Source of the DNA: Gammaproteobacteria bacterium
GTDB lineage: Bacteria; Pseudomonadota; Gammaproteobacteria; Pseudomonadales; Azotimanducaceae
Direction of reading: 5' to 3'
Assembly (NCBI GenBank): GCA_030425195.1
Contig: JAUIAV010000006.1
Coordinates: 124,001 to 188,000, forward strand
DNA length: 64,000 nt
Below are positions 7,465 through 16,743 of this stretch, piece by piece; the stretch's first letter is position 1, and every line of letters begins with the position of its first letter. The notes below the pieces were generated by a model, which saw only the letters and a program-made list of their open reading frames with translations, was not told the DNA's origin and made no database searches. Position numbers and translations under genes: made by a program.

Positions 7465-9515
7465 ACGCTCTCCCCGACACCCTGATCTGGCAGCCCGGAG
7501 ATCTGGGTATCGCCATCGAACGGCTGGATCTGATCAATGCAGTCAGCGGCGGCCGTGCCCCCGCCATCAGCACGCCCGACAGTGTCCAGTCCGCGCTCGA
7601 GGCCGCACTGGCCGGAAGCGGAATCGCGCCGGTACCGCTTTCGGTGCAGCACGATGACATCGGCCGCTGCATCGAAGCCTCGGTGCCCATGGTGGTACCA
7701 GTGAACGGAGGGGCGTGTGCGGTGATCGTGACCCGTGCCGGCCGCCGTACGGCAACCCTGCTGGCCGGCGACGGCGGTCGCCGACGGATCCCCATGGCAA
7801 CACTGGTCACCGAGCTGGAAGTGCCACTGTCGGAGGAGCTCGAGGAGACCATCGCAGGACTCGATCGGGACGTCGACCCGGTCACAGCCAGGGCCGTACG
7901 CCGGCAGCATCAGAGCCGGCAGGTACTCTTTGCCGGCTGGCGACTGCCGGTCGGCAGCGGCGCGGACGCATCGTTCTGGCAGCGGGACACCATCTCCGGC
8001 GTCATCGGTCTGATCGGCGTGCACCTGCTGCACTTCGGACTCTGGATTCTCAGCTGGTCCCTGCTGGTGGGTGCAATGCTCGGTGTGGGGGAGCGGGAAT
8101 CACTGCTGGCACTGTGGATGCTCGCCCTCCTCTCTTCTCTCCTGCTGCTGCCGGTTGAATCTCTGCTCCAGCAGAAGCTTTCGACCCGGCTGGGCATCGC
8201 CATCAAGCAGGGCCTGCTTGCAAGTGCGCTGACGCTGGACAGGAAGGCCGTGCGGGACCAGGGTATCGGCCGGCTCACAGCCCGGGCGCTGGAGGCGAAC
8301 CGTCTGGAAACGCTGGCCACTCAGGGAGGTCTGCGCATGCTGCTGTGCGCGATCGATGCGCTGGCCGTCCTCGCGGTCTTCCTCTGGTACGTCGGACCTC
8401 ACTTCCTGCTGCTCCTGTTCGTCTTCACCATACTGCTCGCTGCCGCACGCTGGCGGTCCTACTACCGTGCCGAGGAACGTGTGCTGGATGCTCAGCTCAG
8501 GCTGACGGCCGTTCATACGGAAGAGTTGATCGGACATCGCACGCGCAAGGCGTTCGTGGGACGCGCCGCCTGGCATACCCGGGAAGAGGCCTGCCTGGCT
8601 GACTACGATCGGGCCTGCTCGACCGCGGATCGGGTCGAGCTCGGCGCCGGTGCCATTCCCCGGTTGTGGGCGGCAACCGGCATGGCCGTCATTCTGTTCG
8701 ATCTGTTCGGTCAGAACACGACGACGCTCACCAGCGTTGCCCTGATCGGATTCGTGATCGTCGGGTTCGGTATCCTGCAGAGCGCTTCGGTCGCGGTACA
8801 GAAACTGCTGCGTGCCGCGGTCGCCTATAGAATCATTCCTTCCGGTGAGCGTGGGCGGGATGCCGCAACGAACGGGTTGGCGTCGATGCCGGGGCCGGCT
8901 GGCGGTACCCGGTTCCTGGTACACGGGCTGGACTATGCCTATCCGGACAGCCCCCGTCCGGTGCTCGCGGACCTCGACCTGGAGATCGACGCGGCAGGTA
9001 AGATACTGCTGACTGGAGAGTCCGGCAGCGGAAAGTCGACGCTGGGCGCACTCCTGGGCGGACATCTCAAGCCTGGGACAGGCAGCATCCTGAGCGGCGG
9101 AGTCGACCAGCACCTCACCGGCGTGCGACGCTGGCTGCAGCAGGTGTGCTACATACCTCAGCCCGGCAGCAACCACGTGCTCACGGACACCTTCGCCTTC
9201 AACCTGCTGCTCGGTCGGTCCTGGCCGCCGACGGCCGACGATCTCGAAGAAGCTCAGTCGGTCGCCCGGCGTCTGGGACTCGGACCGCTCATCGACAGAA
9301 TGCCGGCGGGCATGATGCAGATGGTCGGGGAAGGCGGCTGGCGCCTTTCGCAGGGCGAGCAGGCCCGGCTGTTCCTGGCCCGGGGCATCCTGCAGGGCGC
9401 TGAGCTGCTGATCGCGGACGAGCTTCTCGGGCCACTGGATCCGCTGACCCGCCTGGAGGTGGTGGAAGCGGTGGAGGCACTGCCGAACCAGCTGATTCTC
9501 GTGGAGCACGGCTGA
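7461..9515 (+). CDS. Second ABC exporter subunit (NHLM-type ATP-binding/permease)
   Basis: This 684-residue protein lacks a peptidase domain. Residues 1-150 form an unassigned soluble domain; about 175-460 carry the membrane helices (HLLHFGLWILSWSLLVGAML and others) and 470-684 an ATPase. Walker A is GESGSGKST near 518, the signature is LSQGE (variant of LSGGQ) near 629, Walker B is LLIADE, and the H-loop His is in ILVEHG, the very last residues. The ATPase thus ends earlier than usual, with no C-terminal tail. The pairing of a peptidase ABC with a peptidase-less ABC and an HlyD adaptor is the layout of NHLM-type peptide exporters. The GTG start overlaps the upstream stop. Confidence 0.86.
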   Translation: MNALPDTLIWQPGDLGIAIERLDLINAVSGGRAPAISTPDSVQSALEAALAGSGIAPVPLSVQHDDIGRCIEASVPMVVPVNGGACAVIVTRAGRRTATLLAGDGGRRRIPMATLVTELEVPLSEELEETIAGLDRDVDPVTARAVRRQHQSRQVLFAGWRLPVGSGADASFWQRDTISGVIGLIGVHLLHFGLWILSWSLLVGAMLGVGERESLLALWMLALLSSLLLLPVESLLQQKLSTRLGIAIKQGLLASALTLDRKAVRDQGIGRLTARALEANRLETLATQGGLRMLLCAIDALAVLAVFLWYVGPHFLLLLFVFTILLAAARWRSYYRAEERVLDAQLRLTAVHTEELIGHRTRKAFVGRAAWHTREEACLADYDRACSTADRVELGAGAIPRLWAATGMAVILFDLFGQNTTTLTSVALIGFVIVGFGILQSASVAVQKLLRAAVAYRIIPSGERGRDAATNGLASMPGPAGGTRFLVHGLDYAYPDSPRPVLADLDLEIDAAGKILLTGESGSGKSTLGALLGGHLKPGTGSILSGGVDQHLTGVRRWLQQVCYIPQPGSNHVLTDTFAFNLLLGRSWPPTADDLEEAQSVARRLGLGPLIDRMPAGMMQMVGEGGWRLSQGEQARLFLARGILQGAELLIADELLGPLDPLTRLEVVEAVEALPNQLILVEHG

Positions 9516-9539
9516 CCGCCCCATCCGCCCCGACTTGAA

Positions 9540-12500
9540 ATGCACCACCCGCGCGGTGGATATTGCGCCCGGGACTTGAGATCGAATGGTACCGGGTTGC
9601 GGGGCACTCGCCTGATCAGAAAAGCGGCGGTCATCTGTCTTGTGGCAGTGTCTCTGCTGAACGTGTCGGCGGACGCGATGGAAGCCGTCCGGTTCAACCG
9701 GCTCGGCGTGGAGCAGGGTCTGTCTCAACCCGTCGTGCAGGCCGTCGCACAGGACCAGCACGGCTTCATCTGGATCGGCACCCAGCAGGGGCTGAACCGG
9801 TTCGATGGACAGGAGTTCGTCAGCTACTTCCACGACCCGGATGATCTCCGGACACTGTCTGACGACTGGATCTGGGCCCTGCATACGGACCGCCGCGGCT
9901 ATCTGTGGATCGGCAGCGAGAGCGGACTGAACCGGTTCGATCCCCGGTCCGGCAGTGTGCAGCCCGAGTTCGCCCGCCTCACTTCGGCGCTGTCCGGAAA
10001 TCCGGTGCGTGTGATCGCCGAGGACAGTCAGGGCACGCTCTGGATCGGCAGCGATGGGGGCGGCGTATACCGCTATGAGCCGGACACCGGCGTTCTCGAC
10101 CGTTTCCAGCATGACCCTGACGACGTGCGGTCGCTGCCGAGCAATCGGGTGAAAGCACTGCACGTGGACGGTAACGGCATCGTCTGGGTGGGTACGGACG
10201 GTGGCGGATTGAGCCGTCTCGATCCGGTCAGCCGGCGCCTCACTCACCTGGATCTGAAGGGCAGCGATGGTCGGGTTCGCTCGATCATCTCAGACAGTCG
10301 CGGTTATCTCTGGGTAGCCACCATCGAGCGCGGGCTGTTCCGACTCGGCTCGAATGGTGAGCAGATCGAGCACTATTCGGTCGAGGGAGCGAGCGGTCTC
10401 AGTTCGAACGCCGTCCGCATCCTGTTCGAAGACGACGGCGGCACGCTCTGGGTGGGAACGGACAGTCACGGCCTCAACCGGTTCGATTCCGAACGCAACC
10501 GGTTCGAGGTGCTGAGCCATCAGCCGTCGAACGTGCACAGCCTGAACGACGACCACATCACCGCCCTTTTTCAGGATCGGGGCGGGGTGATCTGGGTCGG
10601 CACGCAGGTGGGACTGAACACCTGGAATCCGCACGTGGGAGGCTTCTCCACCTACAGGCAGCTCGGCGCTCACGAAGGGGAGCTGTCGAGCAACTGGATC
10701 GCAGATTTCGCGGAAACGGAAGACGGCCGACTGTACGTCGCCACCGCTGGCGGCGGTGTGAATGTGGTCGACCTCGAGAGCGGCTGGGCGCAACCACTGG
10801 GTCCCGAACAGGGTCCGGGGGCACTCACAGACAACCGGGTCATGACGCTGGCGACGACGGACGATGGCCGTGTCTGGGCGGGTACCCGGGCCGGCGGTCT
10901 CGGTCGGTACGACCCGGCGGAGGGCGAGTGGCGGTCGTTGCGGCACGACCCGGAGGATCCTTCGAGTCTTGCCTCCGACGGTGTGACCGATCTGCTGGTG
11001 GATCAGGCCGGCAGCCTGTGGGTGAGCACCTGGGGCGGCGGTATCGGCCGCTTCGAGCCTGCAACAGGAGGCTTCGTGAACTACCGGCATGACCCGGACG
11101 ATCCCCGCAGCCTCTGCTCCGACCGGGTGCTTGCGCTGTATCAGGACCGGCTCAATCACATCTGGGTCGGCACGCGCAGGAATGGACTCTGCCGGCTGGA
11201 TCCGGCGAATGACACGTTCACCCGGTACCGGCACGACACGGAGGACGATGCTTCTGTGTCCAGCGATGCCGCATGGACGCTCACAGAGGATGCGGCCGGC
11301 AACCTCTGGGTGGGTACCGCGGACGCGGGATTGAGCATCTGGCGGATGGCGGACCGCGCTCGGGATCGTGTGCATTTCGAGCACATCGGCGTGGCGGACG
11401 GACTGGCGAGCAAAGTCGTCTACGGGCTCGTCTCCGAACCCTCCGGCCGGGTCTGGGTGTCGGGGAACCGCGGCCTGTCGAGCGTGGAGCTGGAGACCGG
11501 CGTGATCCGGAAGTTCAGCGCATCGGATGGTCTGCAGAGCAACGAGTTCAATCACGGTGCCACCTTCCGCTCGTCCGCCGGACAGCTCTTCTTCGGGGGT
11601 GTCAATGGATTCAACGCCTTCTACCCCAGCAGTATCCGCGTCAACGAGTACGCGCCTCCCATCGCGCTGACCCGCTTCCTTCTGAACAACCAGGCGGTGA
11701 ATCTGAGTTCGCTCGAGAACGAGGAGGGTCTGGTCACCTTCCGCTACGGCGACCGTCTGATCACCTTCGAGTATTCGGCACTCGATTCCACGGATCCGCG
11801 CGGCATCAGCTATCAGCACCGACTCGATGGGTTCGACGAGAACTGGGTGGACGACGGCGGACGTCACAGCGTGACCTATACGAACCTGGCACCCGGCGAC
11901 TATGTGCTGCGGGTGATGGCAACGAACAAGGACGGGGTACGGAGCGAGCAGGAATTCCGCGTTCCGTTCCGGGTGCTTCCGGCGATCTGGGCGACCTGGT
12001 GGGCGCGGACGATATACGTGCTGGCTTTTCTGCTCGCCGCGTTCATGGTCTATCGCAGCTATGCCCGACGCATCGCGGATGCCTCCGAAATTCATCAGAT
12101 CAACGAGACGCTGATCCGGGAGATCACGGCCCGCCAGCACAAGGAAGCGGAGCTCGAGCGGACCGAGCAGCAGGCGCAATGGTATCTGGACGTGGTGGAG
12201 GTGATGATCCTGGCCCTCGATCGCCGTGGCCGCATCATGATGATCAATCAGAAAGGGACACGGGTGCTCGGCTGCCCGGAAGAAGAAGTGCTCGGGCGGG
12301 ACTTCTATGAGGAGTTCGTACCTGCGGAGTTCCGGTCGGAGGTGCGCGAGCGCTTCGAGACCGTGGATCAGCACGCGTACTCTGAGTCTCCGGTCCTGAC
12401 CCGGAAAGGCGACGAACGGATGATCGCCTGGCACGCCATCGAACTGCCGGAAACGGGGTCCGCTCCCGCCGGGACGCTGATCTCCGGCGAGGACATCTCG

Positions 12501-13664
12501 CAGATGCGCAGCCTCGAAAAGCAGCTCAGAGATGCCCAGAAGATGGAATCGGTGGGCACCCTGGCACGCGGCGTCGCTCACGATTTCAACAACATCCTCG
12601 GCTCGGTGCTCGGCTACGCCGAGCTCGCCATGGCGTCAGGAAACGATCCGGCCCGGGCCGAACAGCACTACCGGAACCTGGAAAAGGCCGTGGACAACGC
12701 CCGCCTGCTGGTGAAACGGATTCTCTCGTTCGGCAGCAGTACCGGCGTGAAGCCTCAGCCGGTGCAGCTGGCTTCGGTGGTGAAGGACACGCTGCAGCTG
12801 ATCGAGCCGAGCATCAGCGGCGGCATCCGAATCCGCTGTGCGCTCGATGCTGACTGCCCCCCGGTGATGGCGGACGTCATCCAGCTCGAGCAGGTGGTGA
12901 TGAATCTCTGCATGAACGCGGCACAGGCCATGAGTGAAAGCGGTGGCAATCTGGACCTCGAGCTGACCAGCTGCGAGGTGGACATCGATCAGGCCCGCTC
13001 CACCACCACCCTCTCACCCGGCCTGCATGCGAAGCTCGTAGTCTCGGACACGGGCCCCGGCATGGACGACGTCACCCTTTCCAGAATCTTCGATCCCTTC
13101 TACACCACCCGGCGTCAGACGGGCGGGACCGGTCTCGGTCTCGCCATCGTGCACGGCATCGTCACTCAGATGCAGGGATCCGTCGAGGTGAGCAGCACAC
13201 CGGGAGAAGGCAGCCGTTTCGAGATCTACCTGCCCTGCTGTGATGAGGACGTGCTTCCGGTGGCGGAACAACCGGCCCGCCGGTTGCCGTCGTCCCGGGG
13301 TACTGAAACGGTGCTGTTCGTGGACGACGAACCGGATCTGCGTGCGATCGCGGAAGAGGCGCTCACGAATCTCGGCTACCGGGTCTTCGCTGCCGGTGAC
13401 GGCGATGAAGCGCTGGCGCTGTACGAACGCATCGGCGGTGACGTGGATATCGTCATCACCGATCAGACCATGCCCGTCATGCTCGGGAGCGAGCTCGCAG
13501 AAACGCTCAAACAGCTGCGGGCCGATCTGCCCATCATCCTGATGAGCGGCGCCGACTGGCAGGCGAGCGATGCCACGGATCACTACCTGCAGAAGCCGTT
13601 TACGCTCGACTCCCTGGCCCGTGCGGTTCGGACCGTGCTGGCCGACTCCGTTTCGAGCAGCTGA
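9540..13664 (+). CDS. Giant hybrid histidine kinase with periplasmic regulator-propeller sensor
   Basis: The order in 1374 residues is a signal peptide (AAVICLVAVSLLNVSADA); a long run of two-component propeller repeats of the type IWIGTQQGLNRFD to about 690; a Y_Y_Y domain (about 700-800); a membrane span near 817-842; a PAS domain (about 880-990); HisKA with the phospho-His near 1014 in GVAHDFNN; HATPase (DTGPGMDD, GGTGLGLAIVHG); and a receiver with probable phospho-Asp near 1307 (IVITDQTMP). The sensor should face the periplasm. The true start may be TTG at 9597, which would trim a poor leader. It follows the exporter by 24 bases and is probably cotranscribed. It ends without a DNA-binding domain. 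Confidence 0.9.
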   Translation: MHHPRGGYCARDLRSNGTGLRGTRLIRKAAVICLVAVSLLNVSADAMEAVRFNRLGVEQGLSQPVVQAVAQDQHGFIWIGTQQGLNRFDGQEFVSYFHDPDDLRTLSDDWIWALHTDRRGYLWIGSESGLNRFDPRSGSVQPEFARLTSALSGNPVRVIAEDSQGTLWIGSDGGGVYRYEPDTGVLDRFQHDPDDVRSLPSNRVKALHVDGNGIVWVGTDGGGLSRLDPVSRRLTHLDLKGSDGRVRSIISDSRGYLWVATIERGLFRLGSNGEQIEHYSVEGASGLSSNAVRILFEDDGGTLWVGTDSHGLNRFDSERNRFEVLSHQPSNVHSLNDDHITALFQDRGGVIWVGTQVGLNTWNPHVGGFSTYRQLGAHEGELSSNWIADFAETEDGRLYVATAGGGVNVVDLESGWAQPLGPEQGPGALTDNRVMTLATTDDGRVWAGTRAGGLGRYDPAEGEWRSLRHDPEDPSSLASDGVTDLLVDQAGSLWVSTWGGGIGRFEPATGGFVNYRHDPDDPRSLCSDRVLALYQDRLNHIWVGTRRNGLCRLDPANDTFTRYRHDTEDDASVSSDAAWTLTEDAAGNLWVGTADAGLSIWRMADRARDRVHFEHIGVADGLASKVVYGLVSEPSGRVWVSGNRGLSSVELETGVIRKFSASDGLQSNEFNHGATFRSSAGQLFFGGVNGFNAFYPSSIRVNEYAPPIALTRFLLNNQAVNLSSLENEEGLVTFRYGDRLITFEYSALDSTDPRGISYQHRLDGFDENWVDDGGRHSVTYTNLAPGDYVLRVMATNKDGVRSEQEFRVPFRVLPAIWATWWARTIYVLAFLLAAFMVYRSYARRIADASEIHQINETLIREITARQHKEAELERTEQQAQWYLDVVEVMILALDRRGRIMMINQKGTRVLGCPEEEVLGRDFYEEFVPAEFRSEVRERFETVDQHAYSESPVLTRKGDERMIAWHAIELPETGSAPAGTLISGEDISQMRSLEKQLRDAQKMESVGTLARGVAHDFNNILGSVLGYAELAMASGNDPARAEQHYRNLEKAVDNARLLVKRILSFGSSTGVKPQPVQLASVVKDTLQLIEPSISGGIRIRCALDADCPPVMADVIQLEQVVMNLCMNAAQAMSESGGNLDLELTSCEVDIDQARSTTTLSPGLHAKLVVSDTGPGMDDVTLSRIFDPFYTTRRQTGGTGLGLAIVHGIVTQMQGSVEVSSTPGEGSRFEIYLPCCDEDVLPVAEQPARRLPSSRGTETVLFVDDEPDLRAIAEEALTNLGYRVFAAGDGDEALALYERIGGDVDIVITDQTMPVMLGSELAETLKQLRADLPIILMSGADWQASDATDHYLQKPFTLDSLARAVRTVLADSVSSS

Positions 13665-13768
13665 ATGGTGCTGATCGGTATCGCTCACCGCGCGACGCCG
13701 GATGATCGACCTTCCGGCGAGACTGAGGCACTCTTGGCACATCAATCAGAAGCATCAAGGAGACATCA

Positions 13769-14056
13769 GTGTCCAACGAAGGCTACCACGAGCCCATCGG
13801 CGAGCTCTCAGACGAGACGCGAGACATGCACCGGGCGATCGTTTCGCTCATGGAGGAACTGGAAGCCGTCGACTGGTACAACCAGCGCGTCGATGCCTGC
13901 AAGGATGAGGAGCTGAAAGCGATCCTCGCGCACAACCGGGACGAAGAAAAAGAGCACGCGGCAATGGTTCTCGAGTGGATCCGGCGCCAGGATCCCACCT
14001 TCGACAAGGAACTGAGGGACTACGTCTTCACCGACAAGCCGATCGCTCATAAATAG
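13769..14056 (+). CDS. Encapsulated-ferritin-like (EncFtn) protein without targeting peptide
   Basis: This 95-residue protein is close to the EncFtn family, ferroxidases made of two-helix protomers that assemble in an annular decamer and load iron into encapsulin shells. The expected metal-site residues are present: Glu29, Glu30, Glu32, Trp36, Tyr37 (EELEAVDWYNQRVD), Glu59, Glu60 and His63 (RDEEKEHAAM). The GTG start has AAGGAG 7 bases upstream. The protein stops at FTDKPIAHK, about where the fold ends, so the C-terminal cargo-loading peptide is missing. No encapsulin gene follows (the next gene is convergent, 26 bases on) or occurs anywhere in the window. It may store iron unencapsulated or act with a distant shell gene. 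Confidence 0.88.
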   Translation: MSNEGYHEPIGELSDETRDMHRAIVSLMEELEAVDWYNQRVDACKDEELKAILAHNRDEEKEHAAMVLEWIRRQDPTFDKELRDYVFTDKPIAHK

Positions 14057-14082
14057 CATCGGCCTGCCGGTGATCTGACCGG

Positions 14083-15209
14083 TCAGTCCAGCGCCGCGTC
14101 GTCCCGCAGCAGTACCCGGGCGTCACTCAGCGCCTCGATGTCCGCCAGCGGCATGTCGAGCCATTCCCGGAGGACGTCGACGTTGTGTTCCCCGCGATGC
14201 GGCGCCGGACCTCGAACGCCGCTGGCGGCACCGGAAAACCGGTAAGGTGACTGAGTGACCGGACGGGTGCCTCCCGCCCGGTCGTCGATCTGAACGATGG
14301 CACCCCGCGCCCGAACCGTCGGCTGTTCGGTCATGGTCGCCGCGTTGCGCACCTGTCCCCAGGCCAGATTCATGCGGCTCATGGCAGCCTCCACCTGCTG
14401 CCAGTCCGCCAGTCCGCTCAGGAACTCGCCCACCCTTTCCCGCCGCAGCCGGATCTTCTCCTCGAGCGATGCGTCCGGCCCGACCGGATCCTCGAGACCG
14501 ATCTCGCTCACGAGCAGCTTCCACAGATAACGGAAATCCGCCGACACCAGGATCGGGCCCGCACCCGTTTCCCAGGTGTCGTTCGGCAGCGGCCCGGTGG
14601 CTTCCGAGTCTTCCAGGTCATAGTGGATCTGATCGTCCGTGGCCACGGTGGCATCGATCATGGCGATGTCGACGTGCTGACCCAGGCCTGTCCGTTCCCG
14701 CTGGATGACGGCGGCCAGCACGCCCACCAGTCCGTGCAGCGACGCGTTGGTATCCGCCACCGACAGCGGCAGATCCCGGTGCGGAATGCCTCCCCGCCGG
14801 GCCTGTCGGTCCATGAGACCGGCTTCCGCGTGAACGATCGGCGCATAGGCCGGACGATGGGACTCGGGGCCGCCATGACCGAATCCGGAGATGGACAGCA
14901 TGATCAGGCGCGGATTGACGGCATGCAGGGTTTCAAAGTCGAGCCCCAGTCGTCCCATCACGTCCGGCCGGTAGTTTTCGATCAGGATGTCCGCCTGCAT
15001 GACCAGCCGGTGAATGAGCCCGGCTGCACCTTCGGCTCTGAGATCGATGCACAGATTCCGTTTCCCGGCGTTCTGCTGGTGGTAGTACCCGGGGACGCCG
15101 CCCGCCACCCTGCCCCGGACAGCATCCGCCCCGCAAAAGGACCGGCCAGAACCCTCGAGAAATCCAGCACCCGCATGCCCGCCAGGGGATACTCCGCAGC
15201 CCGTTCCAT
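14083..15209 (-). pseudogene. CaiB/BaiF-type (family III) CoA-transferase, broken by deletion and frameshift
   Basis: The frame opens at ATG 15209 with GGAGG upstream and gives a good family start (GMRVLDFSRVLAGPFAGRML). After RMLS it continues out of register and stops after about 75 residues. The family sequence resumes in another frame at GYYHQQNAGKRNLCIDLRAE and runs to the stop at 14083, keeping the Asp of SVADTNASLHG. Family members have about 20 residues between these points (the DLGADVVKVEPP region), and almost none are present here. The lesion is therefore a deletion near 15110-15120 of roughly 50-65 bases that is not a multiple of three. Either the gene is dead or the assembly is wrong here. 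The intact form would move CoA between carboxylic acids. Confidence 0.75.
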
Positions 15210-15354
15210 CCGCCCCTCCTCTGGATCCCTTCCGGATGTCCTGCTTCGGACTATACGCAGAATCCAGCCACTCGGCTCGGCACCCGCATGCACCCCTTGG
15301 CGCGCGCGGATCACGTCCGTATGCTCTGCGGCAGCTCGAATCAGGAGGAGAGGA

Positions 15355-16626
15355 ATGAGCAGACTGAGCATTGCGATGGTCACCGCGGCCGTCGCGCTGA
15401 TGGCCGGCCAGTCCCTGGCCGCGGCACTCGAAACGGTAAAGCCCCGCCAGGTGGGCATGTCTGATGCGCGTCTCGAGCAGATCTCCAGCATCACGCGGGG
15501 CTACGTGGAGGAGGGCCGGATCGCCGGCGTGATCACCATGGTCGCCCGGCATGGAAAGCTGGTGCACTTCGAGGCCGTGGGCAGCCGCGGGGTCGACGAC
15601 GACCGGCCGCTGACTAAGGATGCCCTGTTCCGCATCTACAGCATGACGAAGCCGATCACCGCGGTCGCCGCCATGCAGCTCTACGAGCGCGGGCTCTTTC
15701 AGCTGTCCGATCCGATTTCCAGATTCGTGCCGGAACTGAGCGAGCTCACCGTACAGAACGGCAATGGCGAAACGGAGCCGGCCAGCGGTCCCATCACCAT
15801 GCAGCAGCTGCTGACTCACACCGCAGGATTCTCATACGGCTTCGATCCCGAAGATCCGGTCGATCAGCAGTACCGGGAATCTCGCGCCCTCGGTGCCGGG
15901 AACCTGGACGAATTCGCCGAAGTGCTGGCCGGACTGCCGCTCAAATATCATCCAGGCACTCAGTGGCACTACAGCGTAGCCGTGGATGTGACCGGACTGA
16001 TCGTTGAGCGTCTCTCCGGCCAGCCCCTGGACGAATATCTGAAGGAACACATCTTCGATCCTCTGGGCATGACGGACACCTTCTTTTCCGTTCCGGAAAA
16101 CAAGTGGGATCGTTTCCTGCCCAATCACCGCTGGGACCGGCAGGCCGGCGCGCTCAGAACGCTGGGGCCCGAGTCCTGGGACCGTTTCCGCGATGTCACT
16201 CTGTTCTCCGGCGGCGGCGGCCTGGTGGGCACCGCCATGGACTACATGCGCTTCGCGGAGATGCTGCGCAACGGCGGCAGCCTGGACGGCAATCGGATTC
16301 TGTCGCCGCGCACGGTGGAGTTCATGACCCTCAACCATCTGCCCGCTTCCATATCGACCGGCGGCAGCGGAGAGAATCCCGGACGCGGCAACGGACGGGA
16401 CGGGTTCGGATTCGGTCTCGGTTTCGGGCTGGTGACCGACGTGGCGGCCTCCGGCGTGATGGGCTCGGTGGGCGAGTACAGCTGGGGCGGCGCTGCGGGC
16501 ACCATTTTCTGGGTCGATCCGGTGCAGGACTTCGTCGTGGTGGCCATGATCCAGCTCATGGGCTCTCCCTGGCCGCTGCGTTCGGAGCTCAAGGTGGCTG
16601 TCAATCAGGCCATTGTCGGGGATTGA
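15355..16626 (+). CDS. Secreted serine hydrolase, beta-lactamase/EstB family
   Basis: This 423-residue protein has a clear signal peptide (MSRLSIAMVTAAVALMAGQSLAA). The nucleophile motif SMTK (S-x-x-K) lies in RIYSMTKPITAVAAMQ, a tyrosine motif HYSVAVDVTG follows, and WGGAAGT stands near the C-terminus in place of KTG. This set is more typical of EstB-like esterases than of true class C beta-lactamases, so ester or amide hydrolysis of an unknown substrate is more likely than antibiotic resistance. The ATG has AGGAGGAGAGGA just upstream. It is divergent from the broken CoA-transferase gene, 145 bases away. Confidence 0.88.
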   Translation: MSRLSIAMVTAAVALMAGQSLAAALETVKPRQVGMSDARLEQISSITRGYVEEGRIAGVITMVARHGKLVHFEAVGSRGVDDDRPLTKDALFRIYSMTKPITAVAAMQLYERGLFQLSDPISRFVPELSELTVQNGNGETEPASGPITMQQLLTHTAGFSYGFDPEDPVDQQYRESRALGAGNLDEFAEVLAGLPLKYHPGTQWHYSVAVDVTGLIVERLSGQPLDEYLKEHIFDPLGMTDTFFSVPENKWDRFLPNHRWDRQAGALRTLGPESWDRFRDVTLFSGGGGLVGTAMDYMRFAEMLRNGGSLDGNRILSPRTVEFMTLNHLPASISTGGSGENPGRGNGRDGFGFGLGFGLVTDVAASGVMGSVGEYSWGGAAGTIFWVDPVQDFVVVAMIQLMGSPWPLRSELKVAVNQAIVGD

Positions 16627-16654
16627 GTCCGAGAGTGAGAACTGGTGCATGAAC

Positions 16655-16673
16655 GCGGGCTGGATAAGCCCGC
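16655..16673 (+). terminator. Short hairpin after the serine hydrolase gene
   Basis: GCGGGCT and AGCCCGC pair perfectly (7 bp) around GGATA, 28 bases past the hydrolase stop. There is no T-tract, so terminator activity is only possible. Its position argues against a start upstream of it for the following HDOD gene. Confidence 0.4.
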
Positions 16674-16743
16674 GTCGCCCACTACAGATCTCAAAGCGAC
16701 TGCCGTTAACCCGGATAGCCCCCAGACGGTTGAAGGCAATCCC

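Noticed and set aside
8100-12581. Long minus-strand ORFs (8100-10247 and 10290-12581)
   Set aside because: They are antisense to genes with strong family motifs and arise from high GC; their products are low in hydrophobic patterning and match nothing I know.
14623-15354. Long N-terminal extension of the serine hydrolase frame
   Set aside because: It is antisense to the CoA-transferase; the signal peptide and ribosome binding site place the start at 15355.
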